Shown: positions 1-7,491 of the stretch, piece after piece
Layout of the letters: each line of letters opens with the position of its first letter
Position numbering within the stretch: the stretch's first letter is position 1
NCBI GenBank assembly: GCA_034435635.1
Contig: DAOTWY010000069.1
Coordinates: 1-32,278, forward strand
Direction: 5' to 3'
DNA length: 32,278 nt
Source: DAOTWY01 sp003696565
Lineage (GTDB): Bacteria > Chloroflexota > Anaerolineae > Aggregatilineales > Phototrophicaceae
The notes under the pieces: model-generated
Database searches by the model: none
Told to the model about the DNA's origin: nothing
Seen by the model: only the letters and a program-made list of their open reading frames with translations
Position numbers and translations under genes: made by a program

Positions 1-726
1 ATCATCCTCGTTACGATCTGGACGACCATTAATTGCCCGTCCAGGGGCTAAATCACGTGGATGTAAGCCGCTTTCACGGATGATTTGTCCCCATCCACCT
101 GCGTGGGCAGCATTTAGGATACTTTCTACATCGCTATCGGTTTCCTCTGCGATTAAAAACGCACGAATGATATTGCCAAAACCATTGCCTGCGCAGTGTA
201 AACTGATGACGTATTCCACACTGACTTCAAATTCATTGGCAATCTGATTAGCGATTGGGTGTGTTTCCGGCACGCAATTGCCCGGTAGTACAATCGGTGT
301 AGCTTCTGGCGTAATTTCTGGCTCTGGGGTGACTTCCGGCTCCGGTGTCGCTTCCGGTGTGATCTCCGGTTCTGGTGTGGTCTCTGGTTCTGGTGTTACT
401 TCCGGGTCAATCTCATCTTCTGGTGGACCATCAAGGATGATAAGCTCGACAGCTTGAATAGTATCATCATTCAGTAGATAACCGATGACAGTGACCCAAT
501 CCCCTTCTTCAAGCGTGGCAGGGATAAATGCGCTACTTGGTGCAACAATGATACCATCAACGGTGATTTCATCATCTGCGAAGGATATTTGTCCTGTAAT
601 TTCAATAAGTAGAGGGTCCAGCTCTTCGGCTGGGTCATCTTGCGCCAATGTGGGTAAAACGAATGAAAGCACTAGGACAGCCAAAGTGAATAAAAACGTA
701 ACAAGTTGACCAATTCGACGATTCAT
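1..726 (-). CDS. Secreted Pro/Glu-linker protein, C-terminus cut by window edge
   Basis: This minus-strand reading frame stays open to base 1, so at least 242 residues are present and the true C-terminus lies outside the window. The start is the ATG at 726, preceded by a strong GGAGG 7 bases upstream. Residues 1-29 form a signal peptide (basic MNRR, hydrophobic core, then a probable cleavage near TLAQ-DD). Residues about 40-100 form a beta-rich module that resembles DUF5666-like OB domains. Residues 108-144 are a Pro-Glu-x-Thr-Pro linker. The part after it (from Cys151, with a second Cys at 178 in an LHCAGNGFGN motif) looks like a small helical module I associate with exported Chloroflexota proteins of unknown function; that link is from memory. 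It lies 73 bases downstream of rimI on the same strand and has its own ribosome binding site. No enzymatic motif is visible; a cell-surface role is inferred only from export. Confidence 0.8.
   Translation of the reverse strand, partial: MNRRIGQLVTFLFTLAVLVLSFVLPTLAQDDPAEELDPLLIEITGQISFADDEITVDGIIVAPSSAFIPATLEEGDWVTVIGYLLNDDTIQAVELIILDGPPEDEIDPEVTPEPETTPEPEITPEATPEPEVTPEPEITPEATPIVLPGNCVPETHPIANQIANEFEVSVEYVISLHCAGNGFGNIIRAFLIAEETDSDVESILNAAHAGGWGQIIRESGLHPRDLAPGRAINGRPDRNEDD
295..405 (-). repeat. Degenerate Pro-Glu-x-Thr linker repeat
   Basis: About nine imperfect short units of the form PE(V/T/I)TPE(P/A) occupy residues 108-144 of the secreted protein at the left edge. At the DNA level this is a GGTGT/TCCGG-rich tandem pattern that could slip during replication. 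It most likely acts as an extended acidic spacer between two folded domains. Confidence 0.75.
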
Positions 727-799
727 CAACAAACCTCCTAAAATAACCAATCTGCCTATCAAACCGTAGGAGGATGACGAATGTCGCAAAATTAGGAGT

Positions 800-1408
800 T
801 TAGTACCGCTGTTTCCGCTGTGTATAAAAATCGTGGAAATGTTTTTGATGGTGCAAAACATTCCACCGGTCATTAAACCGCTCTATTACGCCAGGCTTTG
901 TTAAAGTCAACCGCATGTCATAGGCATCTTCATTGTTATCACGATAATAACCCGACTTGACATCAACAACATCAAACTCATATTTGTGATAAAGGTTTTG
1001 CGCAACCGTGTTACTGACGCGGACTTCCAGCACAATATAAGCAGCATGGCAATAAATCGCCTTACGGATCATCGCCGCCAGCAGCAATTCACCATAGCCT
1101 TTACCGCGCTCATCGGGGTGTGTGGCGATCGTACTGATGTGTGCTTCATCGGCAATGCACCATAACCCGCCGTAGCCTAATATACGCCCATGGTCTCTTG
1201 AATGAAAATTGCGAATAAGTCGCTTCCAGCCACGTGCATCATGCTCATTGTTAGGGAGAACTGGTTCCTCAAGGGCGAGCATATGACTATATTTTGAATC
1301 GGTGATCTCATAAGCATATGAGCTAGCAGTCCAAGGCATGCTAAAAGCGGCTCGATCAATTGCGACAACTTGGGCAATATCCCCTGGGCGCATGTATCGC
1401 AAGATCAT
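800..1408 (-). CDS. rimI: RimI-like GNAT N-acetyltransferase
   Basis: GNAT-fold acetyltransferase of 202 residues. The family transfers acetyl from acetyl-CoA to the N-terminal alanine of ribosomal protein S18 (RimI) or related targets. The acetyl-CoA loop is clear at residues 97-106 (HPDERGKGYG), and the RimI-type signature LEVRVSNTVAQNLY lies at about 127-140. The usual Gly in the following LYxKxGF is replaced (YHKYEF), and about 30 extra residues at the C-terminus exceed the typical 150-160 residue RimI. The start codon overlaps the tsaB stop by four bases (ATGA), indicating translational coupling. The tsaE-tsaB-rimI order is a common bacterial arrangement and supports the name. Another GNAT substrate is possible, but the signature and neighbours favour RimI. 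Confidence 0.85.
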   Translation of the reverse strand: MILRYMRPGDIAQVVAIDRAAFSMPWTASSYAYEITDSKYSHMLALEEPVLPNNEHDARGWKRLIRNFHSRDHGRILGYGGLWCIADEAHISTIATHPDERGKGYGELLLAAMIRKAIYCHAAYIVLEVRVSNTVAQNLYHKYEFDVVDVKSGYYRDNNEDAYDMRLTLTKPGVIERFNDRWNVLHHQKHFHDFYTQRKQRY

Positions 1409-2079
1409 GAAATATCTCCCTGAATGTAAATCGGTAATATGTTAGCAGGGGCAAAAGCAGATTGATCGTCTCCGGCGGCGCGTAATTTTTCTAGCGCGCA
1501 TTCTGCCAAATATCCCGCCCGCCGCAACCAATGCGCACCCGGTGCGATCATCACATTGTCATGTTTGGCGAGCAGCTCCAAAGCGTCTTGACTGATATCA
1601 CCGGTGACATATGCTTCACCGTCAATTGTATCTAACAACATTTGCCAAGTCATTAAGCGGGGTTCGCTACGGCTATGCCACATCCCTTTGCGCCAGCGAT
1701 ATGCCTGCACAATGATTTTACCTCTTCCAGCTTCTACAATTGTAATTAACCCCACACCACTTTGGAAATATGGCTGACCATACGCTAGTGTATCTAACGT
1801 GGTGATACCAACCAACGGCAAATGATGAGCATCGGCAACGCCTTTTGCAAATGCCACACCAACCCGCACACCACTATAAGAGCCAGGTCCAATTGATACA
1901 GCAACGGCGGTTAAATCTGCCATTGTTGCTTTACATAAAGCCATCATACGCTGAATAGCTGGTGCCAGTTCCGTTGTTTGGCGTTTACCAGCTTGCCAAG
2001 ATTGTTCAGCCAGTAATTGCGTCCCATCGTGCAGCGCGATACTCATAGTGTGTGTTGCCGTATCAATTGCCAACAGCAT
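1405..2079 (-). CDS. tsaB: tRNA t6A synthesis protein TsaB
   Basis: TsaB is the inactive ASKHA-fold partner of TsaD and is required, with TsaE and TsaC, to make threonylcarbamoyl-adenosine at position 37 of ANN-decoding tRNAs. The N-terminus MLLAIDTATHTMSIAL and the motif SIGPGSYSGVRVG with the following FAKG are diagnostic of the family. An upstream ATG at 2106 in the same frame would add nine residues and overlap tsaE by 23 bases. I chose 2079 because the protein then begins exactly where TsaB proteins begin and a GGGG lies about 9 bases upstream, five bases after the tsaE stop. Length is 224 residues, normal for the family. It is followed by rimI with an ATGA overlap. TsaD is not in the window. 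Confidence 0.93.
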   Translation of the reverse strand: MLLAIDTATHTMSIALHDGTQLLAEQSWQAGKRQTTELAPAIQRMMALCKATMADLTAVAVSIGPGSYSGVRVGVAFAKGVADAHHLPLVGITTLDTLAYGQPYFQSGVGLITIVEAGRGKIIVQAYRWRKGMWHSRSEPRLMTWQMLLDTIDGEAYVTGDISQDALELLAKHDNVMIAPGAHWLRRAGYLAECALEKLRAAGDDQSAFAPANILPIYIQGDIS

Positions 2080-2083
2080 AAAG

Positions 2084-2584
2084 TTATACCCCGTAGGTTG
2101 ATTCACGAAATTGAGTAATTAAATCGACATAACGCGGACTATTGCCCTGAAAGATCAAATTGCGACGGGTTTCATCCAAAACACGGAAGGTAATCCATAA
2201 TCGATGTTTGGGTAAAACGGGTTGAATACGTTCGGGCCATTCAAATACAACCACTCCGTCCCCGTCCAAAATATCATCTAAACCAATTGAATCAGCATCC
2301 GATGGACGTTCTAAACGATAGCAATCTAAATGATAGAAAATTACATGATCTGCTTGGCGACGATGGGCATGAACCAAGTTAAATGTCGGGCTGGTGACTT
2401 GATGGGTTGTTCCCCAACCTTGCCCAATACCCGCCGCAAAGACTGTTTTACCCGCACCCATATCACCAGAAAGACAAACCACATCCCCAGGACTCAATAA
2501 TTTTCCAAGGCGTATACCCATCCGGCGTGTTTGTTCGGCACTGATGCTGATGATGTCTAGCTCATCCGGTTTGAGGATTGGCAC
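2084..2584 (-). CDS. tsaE: tRNA t6A synthesis ATPase TsaE
   Basis: TsaE is the P-loop ATPase that binds the TsaB-TsaD dimer and drives the catalytic cycle of t6A formation. The Walker A motif GDMGAGKT is at residues 40-47, followed by the family motifs SPTF (65-68), HLDCYRL (85-91) and FEWPERI (114-120). Length is 166 residues, typical. The start codon is GTG at 2584 with GGGAG six bases upstream, and the frame has no better ATG. It is the first gene of the tsaE-tsaB-rimI run and has a good promoter candidate at 2619-2647. Identity is secure. Confidence 0.95.
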   Translation of the reverse strand: MPILKPDELDIISISAEQTRRMGIRLGKLLSPGDVVCLSGDMGAGKTVFAAGIGQGWGTTHQVTSPTFNLVHAHRRQADHVIFYHLDCYRLERPSDADSIGLDDILDGDGVVVFEWPERIQPVLPKHRLWITFRVLDETRRNLIFQGNSPRYVDLITQFRESTYGV

Positions 2585-2618
2585 AAGTCACTCCCAGATA
2601 TATAACGACCACTTTCAG

Positions 2619-2647
2619 ATTATACATAGCGATAAAAGGCAGTTAAA
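2619..2647 (-). promoter_or_regulatory. Candidate promoter for tsaE-tsaB-rimI
   Basis: On the minus strand a perfect TATAAT (2619-2624) lies 17 bases after TTTAAC (2642-2647), which matches 3 of 6 bases of TTGACA. The expected leader to the tsaE GTG is about 28 bases, enough for the GGGAG binding site. Confidence 0.5.
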
Positions 2648-2682
2648 GGGCACAAACATGTTGCGATCTGTTAACATTTCAC

Positions 2683-2711
2683 CGGACAGAAAGATAGAAC
2701 AGTGTTACAAT
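2683..2711 (+). promoter_or_regulatory. Candidate promoter for HEAT-repeat gene
   Basis: CGGACA (2683-2688, 4 of 6 to TTGACA) and TACAAT (2706-2711, 5 of 6 to TATAAT) are separated by 17 bases and lie about 40 bases before the GTG start. It sits back to back with the tsaE promoter in a 168-base divergent region. Confidence 0.4.
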
Positions 2712-2752
2712 ATAAAGTATCGGAAATGGCAAAGAGCAGAATAACATAAAGC

Positions 2753-3649
2753 GTGAGCGATAATTTTAAACCCACAATCTGGCGACTCCAGGCACATTTT
2801 AATACACAAGGTCTTGTAGAAGCCCTGCAACACCCCGATGCTGGGATTCGTAAACGGGCAGCAGCGGCATTGCGTGCGTTGGGGGTGCATCAAGCCATCC
2901 CTGCTTTAGAAGCGGCATTAGATATTGAAGACGACCCAGAGGCACGGTCTAATATGGTTTCTGCATTGGCAACTTTAAAACAAGAACAAGAACGCCATCA
3001 AACACTTCCCTCCCAGGATTTGCCGCTGATCAAACATGAACCCACTGAAGCTGAGAAGTTAATTGATCAACTCAAAGCCTCCCGTGATGTCGATGAAATT
3101 ATCACGATTATTCAGAAGTTAGGTGCCCTGGGGGATAAAATCGCTGTAGAGCCATTGATTATTTTGTTCAACAACGCCACTAGCCCTATCAAAATTCGGT
3201 TGGAAGCAGCACAGGCATTGCTCCAGTTAGAAAGTGCGCCGATTGAAGTTGCGCTTTTGGGGGCATTGCAAAGCCCTGAGTGGCAAGCCCGCCGGAATGC
3301 CGCCGCTATTTTAGGACAACTAAAAGCCACGTGGGCAATTGAGCCGCTTAGCCGTGCCTTGAGCGACCCCAATAATCAGGTTCGCCGCATGGCATATGCT
3401 GCTCTGAAGTTTATTGGCACAAAAGAGGCAACACAGGCTTTGAATGCTGTCAAAAAACGGCGCACACAACAAATGAACAAGCCAGCCCCAACGAATAAAC
3501 CGCAGTATGCCCCCAACGATGAAACGCAAAAAATTGAGTGGCCCAAACGGATGCGCCAAAGTTTAGCACCTACCAAGCCACTAGACCCAGATGTGGTAGA
3601 TAAGCACGAACGTCAACAGCGTGACCAAGACCAGAATAAGGATGAATAA
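2753..3649 (+). CDS. HEAT-repeat protein
   Basis: A 298-residue cytoplasmic protein built from helical HEAT/PBS-lyase type repeats. Repeating units can be seen as GLVEALQHPDAGIRKRAAAAL, then AIPALEAALDIEDDPEAR, KIAVEPLIILF...IRLEAAQALLQL, VALLGALQSPEWQARRNAAAIL, and AIEPLSRALSDPNNQVRRMA. The pattern is of paired helices with a D/P-x-x-x-R-x-x-A signature. From about residue 230 the protein turns into a basic, Pro/Gln-rich, probably disordered tail ending QRDQDQNKDE. Such repeats bind other proteins; no catalytic residues are visible, so no reaction can be assigned. The start is GTG with no convincing Shine-Dalgarno sequence, and no alternative start lies nearby in frame. It diverges from tsaE. 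Confidence 0.88.
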   Translation: MSDNFKPTIWRLQAHFNTQGLVEALQHPDAGIRKRAAAALRALGVHQAIPALEAALDIEDDPEARSNMVSALATLKQEQERHQTLPSQDLPLIKHEPTEAEKLIDQLKASRDVDEIITIIQKLGALGDKIAVEPLIILFNNATSPIKIRLEAAQALLQLESAPIEVALLGALQSPEWQARRNAAAILGQLKATWAIEPLSRALSDPNNQVRRMAYAALKFIGTKEATQALNAVKKRRTQQMNKPAPTNKPQYAPNDETQKIEWPKRMRQSLAPTKPLDPDVVDKHERQQRDQDQNKDE

Positions 3650-3726
3650 TCATGTGCCTGTTGGGGATAACCTCTTATGCTTAATGTGTAAAATTGATGT
3701 TAGCTATCGTATGAAATATCACGCTT

Positions 3727-3754
3727 TTGTCATATTCGCCAGAATGCCTAACAT
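3727..3754 (+). promoter_or_regulatory. Candidate promoter for SH3b-Excalibur gene
   Basis: TTGTCA (3727-3732, 5 of 6) and TAACAT (3749-3754, 4 of 6) are spaced by 16 bases, about 38 bases ahead of the chosen ATG at 3793. The element at 25870-25897 has the same -35 hexamer and spacing. Confidence 0.4.
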
Positions 3755-3792
3755 CGTTTATCATTAGGGCATGTGCAGGAGGTTTTTGTTCA

Positions 3793-5445
3793 ATGCGAAA
3801 ATTGGTCTTATTCTGTTTTATGTTGCTGATGCTTCCGCTCGCCATAAACCAAGCGCAAGGGCGTGTTCGTGCTGTGGTGACAAGCGAAATTGCGAATATC
3901 CGAATCATCCCAGCAATCGGCGCGGAAGTCCTGGGCAGTGTTCAAGCAGGCTATGTGATTGACCCCGCAACTGGGCGCAGTGCAGATAATGTCTGGTTAC
4001 GGTTTGATTTTGCTGGTGGAGAAGGTTGGATACACACCAGTACCCTATCCATTTTGGAAGGGGATATTAACAGTTTGCCAGTTGCAGACCCACGCAGCAT
4101 CCCCTATGGTGGATGGGAGGCACCACGCGCAGGTTTGACCAATGCCACCGGCAGCATCCAAGCGCGAGTGACAGACTGGCTACGCATTCGATCTGGTCCA
4201 AGCACCGGCTATGTGGTTTTGGCAAACGCGCCAATTAATAGTACCGTTTATGTTCTAGGGCGTACTGCCAATAGCAATTGGCTACAAGTCAATTTTGAAG
4301 GCACACTTGGCTGGGCGTTTTTTCAATATCTCGAATTACCTACTGGCGTGGTGTTGGGTAATTTGCCTATTGATGGCATTATCGCTGATGAAGTGCCTTC
4401 TGCTGGCAGTGGTGCAGATGATTATTTCGGCACATTAGAGCTAATGCGTGCGCGGCTGGATTTGGCACAGCCCTCGTTAGATCAAATTCGTGCCATGTGG
4501 ACAGATGCCGCCCTCACTGGTAGAGCAAGCTGTACACCCTACCCCGCACAGCCGAGCAATTTCAACATCCCACAACCACTTTTAGCCGCTTATTACAATA
4601 CGCTCAACCCGCTTATTACCGAATTTAATGATGCGATGTTCAATGTTCGTTATGCGATTGATCTTTTCATTGAAGTTTGCAATCAGCCAGGCACAGCGAA
4701 CCCAGTGGGGCAAGCCACAGCACAAGGTGCGCTGGAAGTTGTCTCATTGGCAGATCGCCAGTTTATTGAGTTACGTCGTCGCTTAAATGAACTCATTCCG
4801 GTTGATCCGGGGGTGGGGGATGGTTGTGCCTTTGCATATAACGGATTGGCACAAGTCCTAACGTTTATCAACATTGGCGAGCTAAAACTAGACACGCTGC
4901 AAAACGGCAAACTGGCGATCGGATTCTGTTTTGATGCGTTCGCCGGGCAACAGCTTTATTTTGCCGTACAACAACGAGAAGGCAGTAACGGCACGCCGCT
5001 CGTCGCTGTGAGTCCATATGATAACCCTGCGAATTTCCTGGGCGTTGCCCAAACAGGAGCTGGCTCATTGAACGTCACCCTGGGACCTATTACGATCCCA
5101 ACGACCGGGCGATATTTATTTGTGGTCGGTAACATCACTTACCCCGATGACGGACCGCTGCAATCACAACTTGGTGTGCTGATCTATGATGCGACCTCAA
5201 CAATCGGCGGCTTAAGCCTAGACCCTGTTACCGGTGAGATTGTGGTGGTGATTAATATTCCAGCGATCAGCCCTGCGCCAACATCACCGGCATCACCCGC
5301 TGTTTGTCCAAATCCAAGTGCGACTTGCGCAGAGTTGTTCACCTGTGAACAAGCGTATGCTTGCCTTAACTTAGGGAATTTTGGCTTAGATGCGGATTCA
5401 GATGGCGTACCCTGCGAAGGCACACTATGCGCAACATTCCCATAA
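3793..5445 (+). CDS. Secreted protein with two SH3b domains and C-terminal Excalibur domain
   Basis: Exported protein of 550 residues. The frame is open from 3727, but the ATG at 3793 has a strong AGGAGG (3777-3782) ten bases upstream and begins a clean signal peptide (MRKLV, hydrophobic core, cleavage near INQAQG). Residues about 27-86 and 120-182 are SH3b domains; the second shows the typical LRIRSGPSTGYVVLA and WLQVNF...GWAF pattern. A long middle region (about 200-500) has scattered Cys and Trp residues and no domain I can name. The last 40 residues form an Excalibur-type calcium-binding motif with DADSDGVPCE and several Cys. SH3b domains usually bind peptidoglycan or related wall material, so a surface role is likely. 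No hydrolase motif is visible. It stands alone and ends at the terminator at 5465-5501. Confidence 0.9.
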   Translation: MRKLVLFCFMLLMLPLAINQAQGRVRAVVTSEIANIRIIPAIGAEVLGSVQAGYVIDPATGRSADNVWLRFDFAGGEGWIHTSTLSILEGDINSLPVADPRSIPYGGWEAPRAGLTNATGSIQARVTDWLRIRSGPSTGYVVLANAPINSTVYVLGRTANSNWLQVNFEGTLGWAFFQYLELPTGVVLGNLPIDGIIADEVPSAGSGADDYFGTLELMRARLDLAQPSLDQIRAMWTDAALTGRASCTPYPAQPSNFNIPQPLLAAYYNTLNPLITEFNDAMFNVRYAIDLFIEVCNQPGTANPVGQATAQGALEVVSLADRQFIELRRRLNELIPVDPGVGDGCAFAYNGLAQVLTFINIGELKLDTLQNGKLAIGFCFDAFAGQQLYFAVQQREGSNGTPLVAVSPYDNPANFLGVAQTGAGSLNVTLGPITIPTTGRYLFVVGNITYPDDGPLQSQLGVLIYDATSTIGGLSLDPVTGEIVVVINIPAISPAPTSPASPAVCPNPSATCAELFTCEQAYACLNLGNFGLDADSDGVPCEGTLCATFP

Positions 5446-5464
5446 ACAACTGGGGCGGGCAATC

Positions 5465-5501
5465 AAAAAGAGCGGGAGATCAACACTGCCCGCTCTTTTT
5501 T
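5465..5501. terminator. Bidirectional intrinsic terminator between convergent genes
   Basis: A perfect 12-base inverted repeat, AAAAAGAGCGGG (5465-5476) and CCCGCTCTTTTT (5489-5500), closes a 12-base loop. Because the stem ends in A5 on one side and T5-6 on the other, it works as a hairpin plus U-tract on both strands. It serves the SH3b-Excalibur gene and the oppositely oriented VWA gene. Confidence 0.9.
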
Positions 5502-5552
5502 ACCAACACATCAGATAAGTGTCGTGTAAAAACTGACTAGACCGCTTAAACA

Positions 5553-6935
5553 TCATCCATCTGCTAAGATCGCATCAACGGCATTTGCCAGATCACGCAA
5601 GGTGTTAACATAATATACCCCATCCGAATATTGCGCATATTCGATCATGTCGCTATCACCAGTGCCCCATTGAGAGCGCGGTTCTGGGCAGAACCATAGC
5701 AGGCGGCGGGATTTCCGCTGAATTTCCTGGGCAATATCTAGGCGTGGATTGTTGTAGTTATTGCGCCCATCCCCAAGAATGATGACCGTGGTCTTGCTGG
5801 TGATCAAGCCAAAGTGATCTTGTTTGAGCGTGTTAAGACTGTTACCCAAATCGGTGTTGTAATACCCTGGGCGGTTATTCGCCATCACACGCTCCACAGC
5901 CTCTTGTGGCTCATATTCTTTGAATTCCATGCTGATATCTACCAAATCCGCAATGAATACAAAGCTGTTTGTTCGGGCGACTTGATCTTGCAATTCATAG
6001 ATCAAAGTCAGCAAAAATTCGGTGCAATAACGTACAGAGGTGCTAATATCACAGATGACAACAAGAGAGGGTTTTTTATGGCGAGTGCGGTGCTTAATTT
6101 CGATTGGCGTACCACCATAGCGCATATTCGCGCGTAACGTGCGGCGTGGGTCTGGGTTGCCGTTTTTGGCACGACGTTGACGCATAGAAGCGCGGCTGCG
6201 TAACCGAGCAGCTAATCGACGGATTTCATCCCGGATTTGATCAATTTCGTTTTGTCCCAAGCGATTAAATGGAACGTCCATTAAGTCAGGTTTGGGGTCT
6301 GGTTCTTGCTGTGCCATCTGTTGCGCCATGGTCTGCCCAACATAGTTAGACAGTTGTTCTGATAACCCCTCAAAATTCTGCTGCATCATATCACGCAGTT
6401 GCTCTAGCGATTCTTGGCTCATTCCCATTTCTGCCAGAGCTTCTAGTAATTGTTCCATCATTTTCTCAAGCTGGCGCATATTGGCGACCTGATCCATACG
6501 GCGTTCAAACCAGGGACGCTGATACATATCTGAGCCGTTCTGCAAACCCGCCTGCTGCCCCATACGATCCAGTTCTTCCTGATCAAAAGAGCGTCCTTGT
6601 AGCAATTGCTGTAGTAAGTTCTGTAATGCCTCTGACATGCCTGCCAAGGAACGCATGGCTTTTTCAAGTAGACGTTGTTCTTCTGGCGTTAAGTTATCTG
6701 GAATGTTTTGCATAGGCGGTTGGTTGGATGCAAAGAACAATGGATAAAAATAGTCAAATAAGGGATGATCTTTAACTTCTTTAACCAGGGTTGTTTTTAA
6801 TGTGGATTTGAAATGATGGGGGTCTTGTACGCCAATGATGTCTACGCCAGATAGCGCATCTTGGCTTTCTGCTAGGGAAATCCGTACACCAGCGGCACGC
6901 AATGCACGGATAAATTCAATCATACGCTTTTCCAT
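5553..6935 (-). CDS. CoxE-like VWA domain protein
   Basis: A protein of about 460 residues with a C-terminal von Willebrand A domain. The metal-site motif DISTS is at residues 296-300, preceded by the family's typical LRANMRYGG and HRTRHKKPSLVVI. The N-terminal part (MEKRMIEFIRALRAAGVRISLAES) is the usual beginning of CoxE-like proteins, which is why I chose the ATG at 6935. Upstream in-frame starts at 6980 (ATG) and 7043 (TTG) would extend into or over the preceding gene. Residues about 80-240 are very rich in Met, Gln and Glu and probably form coiled coils. Members of this family normally act with a MoxR-type AAA ATPase in protein or metal-centre maturation; no such ATPase lies in this window. 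It is the last gene of the minus-strand run and follows the pyrophosphatase-like gene. Confidence 0.87.
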   Translation of the reverse strand: MEKRMIEFIRALRAAGVRISLAESQDALSGVDIIGVQDPHHFKSTLKTTLVKEVKDHPLFDYFYPLFFASNQPPMQNIPDNLTPEEQRLLEKAMRSLAGMSEALQNLLQQLLQGRSFDQEELDRMGQQAGLQNGSDMYQRPWFERRMDQVANMRQLEKMMEQLLEALAEMGMSQESLEQLRDMMQQNFEGLSEQLSNYVGQTMAQQMAQQEPDPKPDLMDVPFNRLGQNEIDQIRDEIRRLAARLRSRASMRQRRAKNGNPDPRRTLRANMRYGGTPIEIKHRTRHKKPSLVVICDISTSVRYCTEFLLTLIYELQDQVARTNSFVFIADLVDISMEFKEYEPQEAVERVMANNRPGYYNTDLGNSLNTLKQDHFGLITSKTTVIILGDGRNNYNNPRLDIAQEIQRKSRRLLWFCPEPRSQWGTGDSDMIEYAQYSDGVYYVNTLRDLANAVDAILADG

Positions 6936-7026
6936 GGGGGGTTTTGCCTTTTTCCTTTCCACCTCAGATAGATTCATCATAGCGGATTTGCAAATTTGGC
7001 ACAACACCCCCACAAAAAACGCCAGG

Positions 7027-7383
7027 CTATTGCCGGCGTACAAAGAAACTTCTCACTCCTTGGTCTTTGTTCAGGAACTCAACCACTTGCTGCATGTTTT
7101 GCTCGGTGCAGCCTAGCAGGATTTTGATTTCTGTATCGCGTTTAATCAAATCAACCGTACAGATAATCGCCACTACACGACAATCAGCTTGTTCACCGAT
7201 CCAAACGTCAATCCCTGCGCCATCAGATGAGGTTGTCCCTGCTAGGTATCCATAATCTAATGGATAAACTTCCGTGTCGTCATCCGGGTGGGCACTGCCC
7301 TTTGGATTGTCGATAACGATTTGGCTTTTTTCAACAAGTTGATCTAAATAACTCCAAAATTCGTCGTTAAATCGCTCTGGCAT
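7027..7383 (-). CDS. Short inorganic pyrophosphatase-like protein
   Basis: A 118-residue protein with the core of family I soluble inorganic pyrophosphatase. Seen in order are DNPKGSAHP, YPLDYGYLAGT (compare YPANYGFIPGT in classical enzymes) and DGAGIDVW at the place of the metal-binding DGDPLDV. The usual third Asp is therefore changed to Gly, and the protein lacks about 50 residues of the classical enzyme. Similar short, divergent proteins are known and are usually annotated as inorganic pyrophosphatase. Whether it hydrolyses pyrophosphate cannot be told from the sequence. It begins at ATG 7383 and lies between the ABC ATPase gene and the VWA gene on the same strand. Confidence 0.8.
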   Translation of the reverse strand: MPERFNDEFWSYLDQLVEKSQIVIDNPKGSAHPDDDTEVYPLDYGYLAGTTSSDGAGIDVWIGEQADCRVVAIICTVDLIKRDTEIKILLGCTEQNMQQVVEFLNKDQGVRSFFVRRQ

Positions 7384-7491
7384 ACCAGTTCACTAACCTT
7401 TTTGCGTAGTATGGCGAAAATCCACAATATCGCATACCCCAAAAATTAGGGGGTGTTGGCAGCGTGATGTATCTAAAAAGAGCTGGAACAC

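Noticed and set aside
295..405. A CRISPR-like or minisatellite array
   Set aside because: The units are very short and degenerate, there are no spacers, and they translate as a Pro/Glu linker within a coding frame.
7425..7462. A terminator around the ACCCC/GGGGT hairpin upstream of the PPase-like gene
   Set aside because: The stem is only five base pairs with an A/T loop and no T-run at the right place; too weak to call.
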